64,000 nucleotides of DNA, taken from Phyllobacterium bourgognense (lineage in GTDB: Bacteria; Pseudomonadota; Alphaproteobacteria; Rhizobiales; Rhizobiaceae). Under the pieces are notes generated by a model. It did not search any database. It had not been told where the DNA came from and worked only from the letters and a program-made list of their open reading frames with translations. Both the position numbers and the translations under genes were made by a program. Positions 34,554 through 44,201 of the stretch are shown here, one piece after another; the first letter of the stretch is position 1, and each line of letters opens with the position of its first letter. The stretch covers positions 1 through 64,000 of the forward strand of contig NZ_QPJM01000012.1 in NCBI RefSeq assembly GCF_003337575.1, given 5' to 3'.

Positions 34554-35372
34554 TCAGATGTCCTTGTCTGCGCCCTGTGAAAAAAGTTGCTGCAATTCGC
34601 CGAAGGGCATCGCCTGTTGACTGAATTCAAAAGTGCCTTTGTCCAACATCTCACGCGCTGCATTCCGGACCGCCGCAAAGGCGAAGGTCGTCAGGTATGG
34701 ACCTAGCGATATACGCTTGACGCCTGCCTCCAAAAGCTGCGCAACCGTGAACGTGCGCCCCGCCATCACGTTAACCGGCTTGGAAACCGACGAACAGACT
34801 TGCCGGACAAGATTGATATCGCCGATACCTGGCGCATAAAGAACGTCGGCACCAGCAGCCTCGAACGCCTGCAGTCGCTTGATTGTGTCCTCGATATCGG
34901 GTCTGCCATGCAGGAAGTTTTCAGCGCGGGCGGTAAAGACAAAATCTCCCTTCAGCGCCTTGGCTGCCTCGCTCGCTGCTGCGACACGCTCGACGGCGAG
35001 CGAGAACTCATAAATGGAATTGTGGTCATCCCCGGAATAGTCTTCGATCGAACAGCCGGCGAGCCCTGCAGCTTCGGCCGCGAAAATCGTTTCGCCCGCG
35101 CTGTCTGGACTGTCACCCTTGCCCTTTTCGAGGTCGGCATTCATGGGAAGGCCCGTGGCAGAGATGAGATCCTTGCAATGCTGGATCATCATGTCAAACG
35201 GCACACCGCCGTCAGGAAGGCCACGCGAAAACGCAAAACCCGCGCTGCTTGTCGCAAGTGCCTTGAACCCGAGCGATGCCAAGAGCATCGTTGTGCCGGG
35301 ATCCCATGGGTTGGGCATGAGAAAAATCCCGGGGGCTTCATGCAGCTGACGAAAAACCCTGCCCTTGTCCAT
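34554..35372 (-). CDS. Isocitrate lyase/PEP mutase family protein
   Basis: A 272-residue TIM-barrel enzyme of the PEP mutase/isocitrate lyase superfamily. MPNPWDPGTTMLLASLGFKA opens the fold (NPWDPGTTML), DLEKGKGDSPDS and the GCSIEDYSGDD metal-binding loop are present, with FTARAENFL as a later motif. The catalytic-loop cysteine of isocitrate lyase (KKCGH) is absent, so it is more likely a carboxyphosphonoenolpyruvate- or oxaloacetate-type lyase. It is the first gene of the leftward operon with HAD and hydroxyproline dehydratase. Confidence 0.85.
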   Translation of the reverse strand: MDKGRVFRQLHEAPGIFLMPNPWDPGTTMLLASLGFKALATSSAGFAFSRGLPDGGVPFDMMIQHCKDLISATGLPMNADLEKGKGDSPDSAGETIFAAEAAGLAGCSIEDYSGDDHNSIYEFSLAVERVAAASEAAKALKGDFVFTARAENFLHGRPDIEDTIKRLQAFEAAGADVLYAPGIGDINLVRQVCSSVSKPVNVMAGRTFTVAQLLEAGVKRISLGPYLTTFAFAAVRNAAREMLDKGTFEFSQQAMPFGELQQLFSQGADKDI

Positions 35373-35401
35373 GACGACCTCCAGTGCGGACGTCCTTTAT
35401 G

Positions 35402-35887
35402 CTAGGACGTACCTGTTGAACCGAACCCTCCGGCGCCTCGAACCGTCTCGCTGGCATGCTGCCGTTCTTCGACATCAAGCTGGACGACCGGAGCGAGGAT
35501 GACCTGTGCAATACGCATGCCGCGCGTCACATAGAAATCGTCATCGCCGAGATTGATCAACAATACTTTTACCTCACCACGATAGTCGGAATCAATCGTT
35601 CCGGGGGTGTTGAGGCAGGTAATGCCATTTTTGAGTGCCAGTCCCGAACGTGGCCGGATCTGCGCTTCGAAACCCAGTGGTATTTCAAAGATCAAGCCGC
35701 TCGGCACAAGCGCTCTCCGCCCGGGCAAAAGCAGCAATGGCCGGTCTTCCGGCAAGGCGGCCCGAAGGTCCATGCCGGCGGAGCCCGACGTTTCGTAGGA
35801 GGGCAATTCAAGATCCAGCCCATGCGGCAACCGGATGATACCGAGAGCGGGATTCTTGTGACGAGCGGAATCGGATATTTTGGACAT
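35402..35887 (-). CDS. dut: dUTP diphosphatase
   Basis: A 161-residue trimeric dUTPase that hydrolyses dUTP to dUMP and pyrophosphate. All five family motifs are present in order: [28 protein letters not shown] with the catalytic Asp, [12 protein letters not shown] and [10 protein letters not shown]. It limits uracil entry into DNA and supplies dUMP. In many relatives dut follows coaBC directly; here about 4 kb of other genes lie between them. Confidence 0.96.
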   Translation of the reverse strand: MSKISDSARHKNPALGIIRLPHGLDLELPSYETSGSAGMDLRAALPEDRPLLLLPGRRALVPSGLIFEIPLGFEAQIRPRSGLALKNGITCLNTPGTIDSDYRGEVKVLLINLGDDDFYVTRGMRIAQVILAPVVQLDVEERQHASETVRGAGGFGSTGTS

Positions 35888-36069
35888 GGAAAGACCTTTT
35901 TCACCAGACAGCGGCCACGGTCAACTCACAAGATACGAAGGGTGCGTTGTTTGCACATGATACACGCCGAACGCCATAGCGTGCATAGCGCCTCGCAATC
36001 AACCATCGACTGCGAAGCCTGCGGCTGATAGAAGGCGCACAACCGTTCCTTCACCGAGTTTGAGCTTCT

Positions 36070-37659
36070 ATGTCTTCTGCCGACCATCCCGTTTCCAAGC
36101 GCCGCACCTTTGCGATCATCGCACACCCTGACGCCGGTAAAACCACACTGACCGAAAAGCTGCTGCTGTTCGGCGGAGCGATCCAGCTCGCGGGGGAGGT
36201 CAAGGCCAAGAAGGACCGTATCCAGACACGCTCCGACTGGATGAATATCGAGCGTGATCGCGGTATTTCGGTGGTCACTTCGGTCATGACGTTCGAGTAT
36301 AGGGATTGCATCTTCAATCTGCTCGATACGCCCGGGCACGAAGACTTCGCCGATGATACCTATCGCACGCTGACAGCCGTCGATAGCGCGGTCATGGTTA
36401 TCGATGCCGCCAAGGGCATCGAAGCGCGTACGCTCAAGCTCTTCGAAGTCTGCCGCATGCGCGATATTCCAATCGTTACCTTCATCAACAAGATGGATCG
36501 TGAAAGCCGCGACCCTTACGAAATTCTCGACGAGATCGAGCAGAAACTTGCGCTGGACACCGCGCCTATCACCTGGCCCATTGGCCGCGCCAAGAGCTTT
36601 GCCGGAACCTACAATCTACAGAACAACACGGTGCGCCGGCGCGACGAGGAAGAGGTGCCGACACCGGTCAACGGGCCTGAATCTTCCGCCGCATCCGGTC
36701 TTTTGCCGGAAAATGAACGTCAAGCGTGGATTGACGAGGTAACGCTGGCGCGCGATGCCTGCAATCCGTTCGATCTGCAGGCTTTCCGTGAGGGTCATCT
36801 TACGCCTGTGTATTTCGGTTCGGCGCTGCGCAACTACGGCGTGCGTGATCTGATCGAAGCCCTCTGTGATTATGGCCCGAGCCCGCGTGCGCAGGATGCG
36901 GATACGCGCAAGGTCGAGGCAACCGAAGACAAGATGACCGGCTTCGTCTTCAAGATTCAGGCGAACATGGATCCCAACCATCGCGACCGCATCGCTTTTC
37001 TGCGCGTCTGTTCGGGAAAACTGGCGCGCGGCATGAAAGCCAAGCTGGTGCGTACAGGCAAACCGATGAGCCTGTCTGCGCCGCAGTTCTTCTTCGCGCG
37101 CAGCCGCCAGATCGCCGATGAGGCGTGGGCCGGCGATGTGGTGGGTATTCCCAATCATGGGACGCTGCGTATCGGTGACACGCTGACGGAGGGCGAGGAC
37201 CTTCTGTTCCGCGGCGTGCCCAACTTTGCGCCGGAAATCCTGCGTCGCGTGCGTCTCGATGATGCGATGAAGGCGAAGAAGCTGCGTGAAGCCCTGCAGC
37301 AGATGGCAGAGGAGGGCGTGGTCCAGCTCTTCCTGCCGGATGACGGCTCGCCCGCCATCGTCGGCGTTGTTGGCGCCCTGCAGATTGATGTTCTGACCGA
37401 GCGGTTGAAGGTCGAGTATACGCTTCCCGTTGGCTTCGAACCTGCCCGCTTTACTGTCGCGCGCTGGATTTCCGCGGACGATCCGGCAGAGTTGCAGCGT
37501 TTCATCAATTCACATCGCGCCGATATCGCACATGATCTCGACAATGATCCGGTGTTTCTCGCGCAGAATACGTTTTCGCTGTCTTATGAAGCGGAGCGCT
37601 GGAAGGCGATCCGCTTCGCCGCGATCAAGGATTATCAGGTCCGCGACAAGGCGGCGTAG
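36070..37659 (+). CDS. prfC: Peptide chain release factor 3
   Basis: A 529-residue translational GTPase that recycles RF1 and RF2 from the ribosome. AHPDAGKTTLTEKLL is the P-loop (G1), RGISVVTSV switch I, DTPGHEDF G3 and NKMDRE G4. The long C-terminal half and the ARWISADDP segment distinguish it from elongation factor G. It is divergent from dut and converges on the acyl-CoA ligase with a 7-base gap between stops. Confidence 0.95.
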   Translation: MSSADHPVSKRRTFAIIAHPDAGKTTLTEKLLLFGGAIQLAGEVKAKKDRIQTRSDWMNIERDRGISVVTSVMTFEYRDCIFNLLDTPGHEDFADDTYRTLTAVDSAVMVIDAAKGIEARTLKLFEVCRMRDIPIVTFINKMDRESRDPYEILDEIEQKLALDTAPITWPIGRAKSFAGTYNLQNNTVRRRDEEEVPTPVNGPESSAASGLLPENERQAWIDEVTLARDACNPFDLQAFREGHLTPVYFGSALRNYGVRDLIEALCDYGPSPRAQDADTRKVEATEDKMTGFVFKIQANMDPNHRDRIAFLRVCSGKLARGMKAKLVRTGKPMSLSAPQFFFARSRQIADEAWAGDVVGIPNHGTLRIGDTLTEGEDLLFRGVPNFAPEILRRVRLDDAMKAKKLREALQQMAEEGVVQLFLPDDGSPAIVGVVGALQIDVLTERLKVEYTLPVGFEPARFTVARWISADDPAELQRFINSHRADIAHDLDNDPVFLAQNTFSLSYEAERWKAIRFAAIKDYQVRDKAA

Positions 37660-37666
37660 CCCCCGA

Positions 37667-39793
37667 TCAATCCCGCAATTCGCGCCGCAATATCTTGCCG
37701 ACATTGCTCTTCGGCAACTCATCGCGAAACTCCACGATGCGCGGGCGCTTGTAGTTGGTCAGCCGTTCGGCACAGAAGGCTTTCACGGCCTCCTCGGTCA
37801 GCGCCGGATCCTTGCGGACGATAAAGAGTTTGACGATTTCGCCCGAATGCTCGTTCGGTACGCCGATCGCCGCCGCTTCGCGTATGCCAACGTGCTCCAT
37901 CGCCACTTCCTCGACCTCGTTCGGATAGACATTGAAGCCCGAGACCAGGATCATGTCCTTCTTGCGGTCAACGATCTTGGTATAGCCACGCTCATCCATG
38001 TAGCCCATATCGCCGGAACGGAAAAAGCCGTCCGATGTCATCGCCTTCTCGGTTTCGTCCGGGCGGTTCCAGTAGCCTGCCATGACCTGCGGACCGCGGA
38101 TGCAGATCTCGCCGACTTCCATCAATGGAAGCTCCTTGCCTTCATCGTCGCGGATGGAGAAATCCGTCGAGGGAAGCGGCAATCCGATCGTGCCGGAGAA
38201 TTCGGTTGCATCGAGCCGGTTTGCCGAAGCAACCGGAGATGTCTCCGACAGGCCATAGCCCTCCGTGATCAGGCAGCCCGTTACCTCCTTCCAGCGCTCT
38301 GCTACCGGCTTTTGCACCGCCATGCCGCCGCCAAGCGAGAGGATCAATTCCTTGAAGTCGAGCTTGCGGAATTCTTCATTGTTGAGAAGCCCGTTGAACA
38401 GCGTGTTTAGCCCGGGGAAAATGTGGAACTTGTACTTCTGCAGCTCTTTGACAAAGCCGGGAATATCGCGGGGATTTGGAATGAGCACATTCAGCGCACC
38501 TTGATCAATGCCCATCATCGCATTTACCGTCAGAGCGAAAATGTGATAAAGCGGCAGCGCGCAAATGTAGACGATGTCCTTCGGGCGTCCTTTCACGCGA
38601 AACCCGACATCGCACCACAGGCGCATTTGTGCGACATTGGAAACAATATTGCTGTGTGTAAGGATCGCGCCTTTGGAAATGCCTGTGGTGCCACCGGTAT
38701 ACTGCAGGAAGGCGATGTCAGCCCCCGTTACTTCGACGGGTTTCAACTTCTGAGCCGCACCTTGAGCGAGTGCTGTTTTGAATGGCGTATGGCCCGGCAA
38801 AGACCACGCGGGCACCATCTTCTTGACGCGCCGCACGACGAGATTCACGAGATGACCCTTCAGGCCCAGCATATCGCCCATCGCCGCTACGATCACGTGC
38901 TGAACAGGCGTTTTGGTGACAACTTTTGCCAGTGTTGAGGCAAAGTTTTCCAGGATAATAATTGCCTTGGCACCGCTGTCCTTCAACTGGTGTTCGAGCT
39001 CGCGCGGCGTATAAAGCGGATTGATATTGACGACTGTCAGGCCCGCCCGAAGGATCGCGGCGATCATGACTGGATATTGCAAAATATTGGGCATCATGAC
39101 AGCGACGCGATCGCCCTTGACCAGCCCGCGCGATTGCAGCCATGCCGCCATGGCGCGCGAGTGGCGATTGAGATCGGCATAGGTCATGCTCTTGCCCATG
39201 CAGCTGAATGCGGGTTGGTCGGCATATTGCTTGTAAGCCCTCGCAAGCAAATCGCCGACCGACTCATATTGCGATGCAGAGATCTCCGCCGGAACACCTT
39301 CCGGATAGGATTTCACCCACTCGCGCGGCGTAGGCTTGGCGCTTGCCACCTTGGCAGTCCCGGCTTTTGGCTTTGCCACCGATTTTGCCTTGGCAGGCGT
39401 TGCTTCCGGTTTTGCAGCGGCTTCCGCAACAACAGATTTTGTTGGGACAGCTGCTGCCTTGGACGCGCCGGCAGTTCTCGTTTTCGCTGGGACTTTTACC
39501 GGAGTGTCGGTAGCTGCCTTGACAGTCACCGCCTTTGCCTTTGCCGTTGGTTTGGCCTTGGCAGGCGTCGCTTTCGCGGGGACTTCAGCAAGCGCACCGG
39601 CTTTTGCTTGGGCAAGCGCCTTTGAAGCGCTTGCGGTTGGTCTCGCAGGCGCTTTTACCGATTTGTCCGTTGCGGCCTTCCTGACGTTACCGGTTTGCTT
39701 TTTCAAAGCTGGCGCGACGGTATTCACCACTTTATCAACTGGCGCTTTTGCCGCGTTCTTGGTTGTTCTTGCCGGTGTTGTCTCTTTCGCCAC
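37667..39793 (-). CDS. Long-chain fatty-acid--CoA ligase with a histone-H1-like Ala/Lys/Pro N-terminal extension
   Basis: A 708-residue protein. Residues 1 to about 156 are low-complexity Ala/Lys/Pro/Thr, with repeats such as PAKATPAKAKPTAKAKA, resembling histone H1 or AlgP tails. The rest (from REWVKSYPEG) is a complete FadD-type ligase: YTGGTTGISKGA is the AMP-binding loop (about 365-376), YGLSETSP the second motif, and the final K in NVGKILRR the adenylation lysine. It activates fatty acids to acyl-CoA. The GTG at 39793 has GGGAGG five bases upstream. The tail is not needed for the fold; it may bind DNA, RNA, polyphosphate or PHB granules. Confidence 0.9.
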   Translation of the reverse strand: MAKETTPARTTKNAAKAPVDKVVNTVAPALKKQTGNVRKAATDKSVKAPARPTASASKALAQAKAGALAEVPAKATPAKAKPTAKAKAVTVKAATDTPVKVPAKTRTAGASKAAAVPTKSVVAEAAAKPEATPAKAKSVAKPKAGTAKVASAKPTPREWVKSYPEGVPAEISASQYESVGDLLARAYKQYADQPAFSCMGKSMTYADLNRHSRAMAAWLQSRGLVKGDRVAVMMPNILQYPVMIAAILRAGLTVVNINPLYTPRELEHQLKDSGAKAIIILENFASTLAKVVTKTPVQHVIVAAMGDMLGLKGHLVNLVVRRVKKMVPAWSLPGHTPFKTALAQGAAQKLKPVEVTGADIAFLQYTGGTTGISKGAILTHSNIVSNVAQMRLWCDVGFRVKGRPKDIVYICALPLYHIFALTVNAMMGIDQGALNVLIPNPRDIPGFVKELQKYKFHIFPGLNTLFNGLLNNEEFRKLDFKELILSLGGGMAVQKPVAERWKEVTGCLITEGYGLSETSPVASANRLDATEFSGTIGLPLPSTDFSIRDDEGKELPLMEVGEICIRGPQVMAGYWNRPDETEKAMTSDGFFRSGDMGYMDERGYTKIVDRKKDMILVSGFNVYPNEVEEVAMEHVGIREAAAIGVPNEHSGEIVKLFIVRKDPALTEEAVKAFCAERLTNYKRPRIVEFRDELPKSNVGKILRRELRD

Positions 39794-40057
39794 ATTAACC
39801 TCCCAGTTGATTTTCTTTGAAGCCTGCGCGCAGTTCTCCAAACCCGCACGCATGCTACTTAACAACGCTATCTATTGCGAGAGGCAGCTTGCTTGCAAGT
39901 ATTTACATTGACGTAAACGTAAAATCATTGCCCGATCCTACGACGAAATCCTGCGATTCACCTCTTCGGCACTATCTGGGCACAAAGTCGCCAAGGTTCG
40001 GCTCGACAAAGCACCCGCACTTCCTCCATCCTGTTCCCGATAAAAACTGGATTCTCC

Positions 40058-41692
40058 GTGGAAACAATAACCATTGTCCTGCTGATGCTCCTGGCCGTGG
40101 TGGTCAGCGATTCCATCATCCGGGTCCTCCCCCTTCCAGTACCGCTGCCGCTGGTGCAGATCGGTCTCGGAGCGGCGATCGCTTCGGTCACGAATATTCG
40201 CGTCCAGCTTGATCCCGACATCTTCTTTCTGCTGTTCCTGCCGCCTCTGCTGTTCCTTGATGGCTGGCGCATCCCCAAGGAAGGTCTCTTCCGCGACAAG
40301 GGCATCATTCTCGAAATGGCGCTTGGGCTGGTTATTTTTACTGTCATCGGTGTGGGCTTCTTCGTCCATTGGATGATCCCGTCCGTGCCGTTGCCAGTCG
40401 CCTTTGCGCTTGCCGCAATCCTTTCGCCGACCGACCCGATCGCCGTTTCCGCCATTGCGGCACGCGTGCCAATTCCCTCACGCATGATGCATATTCTCGA
40501 AGGCGAATCGCTGCTGAACGATGCGTCGGGCCTCGTTTGCATGCGCTTTGCAGTTGCCGCCATGCTTACCGGTGCTTTTTCGTTGCAGGCAGCGTTCCTG
40601 ACATTCCTCTGGCTCGCTTTTGCCGGAATTGTAATCGGTGTCGGTGTCACCCTTGGCGTCACTAGGGGCAAGGCGTTCCTGACCCGGCATCTTGGTGAAG
40701 AAAGCGGCTCGCAAATCCTTATCAGCCTGCTCATCCCCTTCGGTGCCTATCTTCTGGCAGAGCATGTACATGCCTCCGGCATTCTTGCAGCCGTCGCCGC
40801 TGGCATCACAATGAGCTACGCCGAGAACACCGGCCAGTCTCTGGCTCTGACAAGGGTAAGACGCACCGCCGTCTGGGACACGGCACAATTTGCTGCCAAC
40901 GGCGCCATTTTCGTGCTTCTGGGCGAGCAGCTTCCGGGCATATTTTCAGGTGCGATCGACAACGTCCATCACGTGGGGAGGGCGAGTTACTGGTGGTTGC
41001 CGGTCTACGTGGTGATTATTTATGCGTCGCTGGTTGCGCTTCGCTTTGCATGGGTCTGGGTCTCGTGGCGCGTCGCCTTCCGGCAGTCTTCCAAAAGTGG
41101 ACAGCCCGGCGTGAGGCCAAGTTTGCAGCTCGTCGCTGCCATGTCCTTTGCCGGGGTTCGTGGTGCCATCACCTTGGCCGGTATCCTGACGCTACCGTTT
41201 TTCCTCAATGATGGGAGCTTGTTTCCCGCCCGTGATCTCGTGATATTCCTGGCGGCAGGCGTCATCATACTGTCCCTCATCATGGCAAGCATTTGTCTTC
41301 CGCGCGTGCTTAAGAATATCGACCTGCCGATAGAAGATTCCCACCAGCGGGAGGAGGACTACGCCCGTATTGCCGCCGCGGAAGCCGCGATCATGGCCAT
41401 CGAAAAGGCCCAACACGAACTCGCATCCGGCCGTGCCGACGCCGATGCTTTCACCGATGTGGCCACGCAGATCATGGAGCTTTATCGCAAGCGCATCGAC
41501 GGGCGCATGCACCTTGGTGAGGAACGCGAACAGGCAGCACGAAGCGAGGAAATCGGAAAACAGCTGCACATTACCGCGCTGAAGGCAGAGCGGCAGGAAA
41601 TCTATCGTCTGGTGCGGGCGCGGCGGCTGGAAAGCACCATCGCCAGTAAAATGGTGCGCGATATCGATCTGCTGGAAGCAAGATACAGCTGA
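40058..41692 (+). CDS. Na+/H+ antiporter, CPA1 (NhaP) family
   Basis: A 544-residue transporter with about twelve membrane helices followed by a hydrophilic tail from about residue 425 rich in Glu/Arg helices. LSPTDPIAVSAI holds the conserved ion-binding T-D-P motif, GESLLNDASGLV the second catalytic motif, and FAGVRGAITLAG the Arg-Gly segment of CPA1 exchangers. It swaps sodium (or potassium) for protons across the inner membrane. The start is a GTG at 40058 with only a weak upstream signal. Confidence 0.9.
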   Translation: METITIVLLMLLAVVVSDSIIRVLPLPVPLPLVQIGLGAAIASVTNIRVQLDPDIFFLLFLPPLLFLDGWRIPKEGLFRDKGIILEMALGLVIFTVIGVGFFVHWMIPSVPLPVAFALAAILSPTDPIAVSAIAARVPIPSRMMHILEGESLLNDASGLVCMRFAVAAMLTGAFSLQAAFLTFLWLAFAGIVIGVGVTLGVTRGKAFLTRHLGEESGSQILISLLIPFGAYLLAEHVHASGILAAVAAGITMSYAENTGQSLALTRVRRTAVWDTAQFAANGAIFVLLGEQLPGIFSGAIDNVHHVGRASYWWLPVYVVIIYASLVALRFAWVWVSWRVAFRQSSKSGQPGVRPSLQLVAAMSFAGVRGAITLAGILTLPFFLNDGSLFPARDLVIFLAAGVIILSLIMASICLPRVLKNIDLPIEDSHQREEDYARIAAAEAAIMAIEKAQHELASGRADADAFTDVATQIMELYRKRIDGRMHLGEEREQAARSEEIGKQLHITALKAERQEIYRLVRARRLESTIASKMVRDIDLLEARYS

Positions 41693-41701
41693 GCGCTTTT
41701 T

Positions 41702-41824
41702 GCCCTCCCCCTTGCGGGGAGGGGTCTTTCTTTTATTTTTTGATCACTCCTGCGTGCAATCGGTGTGTTGCAAAGAACCCCTCCCTGCTGCTGCGCAGCC
41801 TCCCTCCCCACAAGGGGGAGGGTA
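41702..41824. repeat. C+T/G+A-rich inverted repeat element between convergent genes
   Basis: Two hairpins flank a short spacer: CCCTCCCC-cttg-CGGGGAGGG at 41704-41723, and CCTCCCTCCCC-acaa-GGGGGAGGG at 41799-41822. The outer parts also pair with each other, as GGGGAGGGGTCTTTC and GAACCCCTCCC do inside. Such CCCTCCCC...GGGGAGGG elements recur between genes in many rhizobial genomes. Placed between the ends of the antiporter and GMC genes, it could terminate both transcripts. Confidence 0.7.
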
Positions 41825-41833
41825 AGGGCGGCA

Positions 41834-43447
41834 CTACTTCTGATCCTCCAGCACAAGTTCCGCTCCCTTGGCACCGACCATCATGGCGGCGGCGTTGGTA
41901 TTGCCGGAAATGATATTGGGAAATACCGAGCAGTCGATGATGCGTAGTCTCTCCACGCCGTGAACCCGCAAACGCGGATCGACCACCGATTGTGCTGGAT
42001 CCGGGCCCATGCGGCAGGTGGAAACGGGATGGTAGACCGTGCCGCTGCGCCGCCGGAAATCCGTGATCAATTCTTCATCACGCTGGCAGGCTGGACCCGG
42101 CAGCAATTCCTCCACGATCAGCTTGGACATTGTCGGCGTTGCGGCGATCTTGCGCAGGAATTTCACCGCGTCGAGCATCTCTGCCACGTCATGGTCAGTG
42201 GAAAACGCGTTCGGTACGATGCGCGGCTGCTCCATCGGGTTGCTTGAGCGAATGTGGATCGAACCGGTGCTTGTCGGACGACAGTTGGAAAGCCCGATGG
42301 AAAAGCCCGGCCATGGGTCGGGTGTAAGGATTGGTCGTTCGCCATTCTTGGGGACCAGCGTTGAAAAAGCCTGAAAGTAGAGCTGCATGTTGGCGCGCTT
42401 GCGTGACGGATCGCTGCGAAAAAAGCCGCCGCCCTGGTTCATGCTGATTGAAAGGGGCCCGCTCCGCAGCAGCAAATATTCCAGGCCCGCGAGCGCTTTT
42501 CCCCACCATGGCCGCAACACCTGGTTGAGCGAGGGAACATTGGCCCGGTACGTATAGTTGATGCCGAGATGGTCCGACAGGTTCTCGCCGACCTGGGGGT
42601 TGTCGTGCACCACCGGGATGCCAAGATCTCGCAGACGCGTGGCATCGCCGATACCTGACAGCTCCAGGAGCTGCGGTGTATTGATCGTGCCGCCGCAAAG
42701 TATGACTTCGCGGGCAGCCATTACAGTCTCGCTCTTGCCATTCCGGATGAATTCGACGCCAGAGGCGCGTTTTCCATCGAAAAGTATGCGCGTCACCATG
42801 GCTTGTGTGATGACGGTTACATTGGGCCGCTTCATCGCAGGTCGCAAGAAAGCCCGTGCCGCGGACATCCGTCTTCCGCCTTTCGTCGTCAATTGAAACG
42901 GCCCGACGCCTTCCTGGCGCGCGCCATTGAAATCGGGGTTATAGGCAAGTCCGGCTTCCTGCGCCGCCTTGATCAGCTGGTTGGCAAGCGGGTGAAACAG
43001 TCTTGAGCAATCGGTGACATGGAGCGGCCCGCCTCTGCCAAGGCTCTGTACTGTCCCGTCATGATCCTCAAGCGAGCGAAATACCGGAAGAACATCGGCG
43101 TAGCCCCAGCCCGGATTGCCGCTGTCGCGCCATTGGTCAAAGTCTTCGGGTGCGCCGCGAACATAGACCATGGCATTGATCGAACTCGATCCGCCGAGCA
43201 CTTTGCCGCGCGGCCAGTAGTCGGTATTGCCATCAAGGCCAGGATCAGGTTCCGCGCGGTACATCCAGTTGACGGATTTGTCGTAAAACGTCTTGCCATA
43301 ACCGAGCGGCATGGTCACGAAGAAGCGCCGATCCGAGCCGCCAGCTTCCAGCACCAGCACGGAATGTCGTCCGTTTGTTGAAAGTCGCTCCGCGACAACC
43401 GATCCGGCCGATCCTGATCCGACGATGATGAAATCAAAGGAGCACAT
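41834..43447 (-). CDS. GMC-family FAD-dependent oxidoreductase (choline dehydrogenase-like)
   Basis: A 537-residue flavoenzyme. IIVGSGSAGSVVAERL is the FAD-binding GxGxxG motif (residues 10-15), WPRGKVLGGSSSINAM and GGTINTPQLLELSGIG are the two GMC signatures, and YHPVSTCRMG with SGNTNAAAMMVG supply the catalytic His and Asn. It oxidises an alcohol to an aldehyde. The ATG at 43447 is preferred to a TTG at 43462. Absence of a betaine-aldehyde dehydrogenase nearby leaves the substrate open. Confidence 0.9.
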   Translation of the reverse strand: MCSFDFIIVGSGSAGSVVAERLSTNGRHSVLVLEAGGSDRRFFVTMPLGYGKTFYDKSVNWMYRAEPDPGLDGNTDYWPRGKVLGGSSSINAMVYVRGAPEDFDQWRDSGNPGWGYADVLPVFRSLEDHDGTVQSLGRGGPLHVTDCSRLFHPLANQLIKAAQEAGLAYNPDFNGARQEGVGPFQLTTKGGRRMSAARAFLRPAMKRPNVTVITQAMVTRILFDGKRASGVEFIRNGKSETVMAAREVILCGGTINTPQLLELSGIGDATRLRDLGIPVVHDNPQVGENLSDHLGINYTYRANVPSLNQVLRPWWGKALAGLEYLLLRSGPLSISMNQGGGFFRSDPSRKRANMQLYFQAFSTLVPKNGERPILTPDPWPGFSIGLSNCRPTSTGSIHIRSSNPMEQPRIVPNAFSTDHDVAEMLDAVKFLRKIAATPTMSKLIVEELLPGPACQRDEELITDFRRRSGTVYHPVSTCRMGPDPAQSVVDPRLRVHGVERLRIIDCSVFPNIISGNTNAAAMMVGAKGAELVLEDQK

Positions 43448-43559
43448 GCATGCCATTTCCAAATGCGTTATTGCACGCGTCAGGATATCCGGCTTCGACT
43501 CCGTAAACCCAAACGGCTTTCCGCCATGGCTTATGGAAATTGCGACAGATGATCCTTTC

Positions 43560-44003
43560 CTATGTCCCGCTCACCGCTGCGTTGAAGTTCTCGAAAAACT
43601 GCGTGGCAAGTTTTTTGGAAGTCGAGGCAATCAACCGGCTGCCGAGTTGGGCAATCTTGCCACCGACATCTGCGTTGACCACATAGGCCAGCACGGTTTC
43701 GGCGCCCTCGTCAGTCAAGGTCACATCGGCTCCGCCCTTGGCAAATCCGGCTACCCCGCCCTTGCCTTCGCCGGAGATCGTATAGGAAGACGGCGGGTTT
43801 AGATTGGTCAGCTCAACCTTGCCGCTGAAGCGCGCCTTCACTGGTCCCATCTTGACGCCGACGGTGGCTTCGAGCTCCGTATCCGAGATTTTTTCAAGGC
43901 TTTCGCATCCGGGTATGCACGCCCTTAATATTTCCGGATCGTTCAGTGCTTTCCAGACGGTATCGCGCGATGCGGCAATTCGTTCTTCTCCGGTCAAGTC
44001 CAT
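43560..44003 (-). CDS. CoxG-family SRPBCC protein
   Basis: A 147-residue protein of the carbon monoxide dehydrogenase subunit G family. GEERIAASRDTVWKALNDPE and RACIPGCESLEKIS open the domain, followed by KARFSGKVELTNLNPP and GGKIAQLGSRLI. CoxG proteins are membrane-associated factors that anchor or mature molybdenum hydroxylases, but no such enzyme is encoded in this window. It may act on a hydroxylase elsewhere. Confidence 0.88.
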   Translation of the reverse strand: MDLTGEERIAASRDTVWKALNDPEILRACIPGCESLEKISDTELEATVGVKMGPVKARFSGKVELTNLNPPSSYTISGEGKGGVAGFAKGGADVTLTDEGAETVLAYVVNADVGGKIAQLGSRLIASTSKKLATQFFENFNAAVSGT

Positions 44004-44201
44004 GCTCAGCCCTCCCTGCTGTCACGAAGCTAGAACAATATTCTGGCAAATAGAAGCGTTAGAAGCGCCGCAGTTCCGCCAGCATTTGCAGCACAGACTT
44101 GCCGTATTATGGAAAGGCCGAGATTCTTCTTCCGGTTGATTGAACTAAAACCATTCCGGTGGCAGTTTGCCCACCATCAAGCGTGATTTCAGGAGACAGA
44201 T

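Noticed and set aside
39336-39911. Ala/Phe-rich 191-residue frame opposite the acyl-CoA ligase tail
   Set aside because: It is the complement of the Ala/Lys repeats; low complexity explains it.
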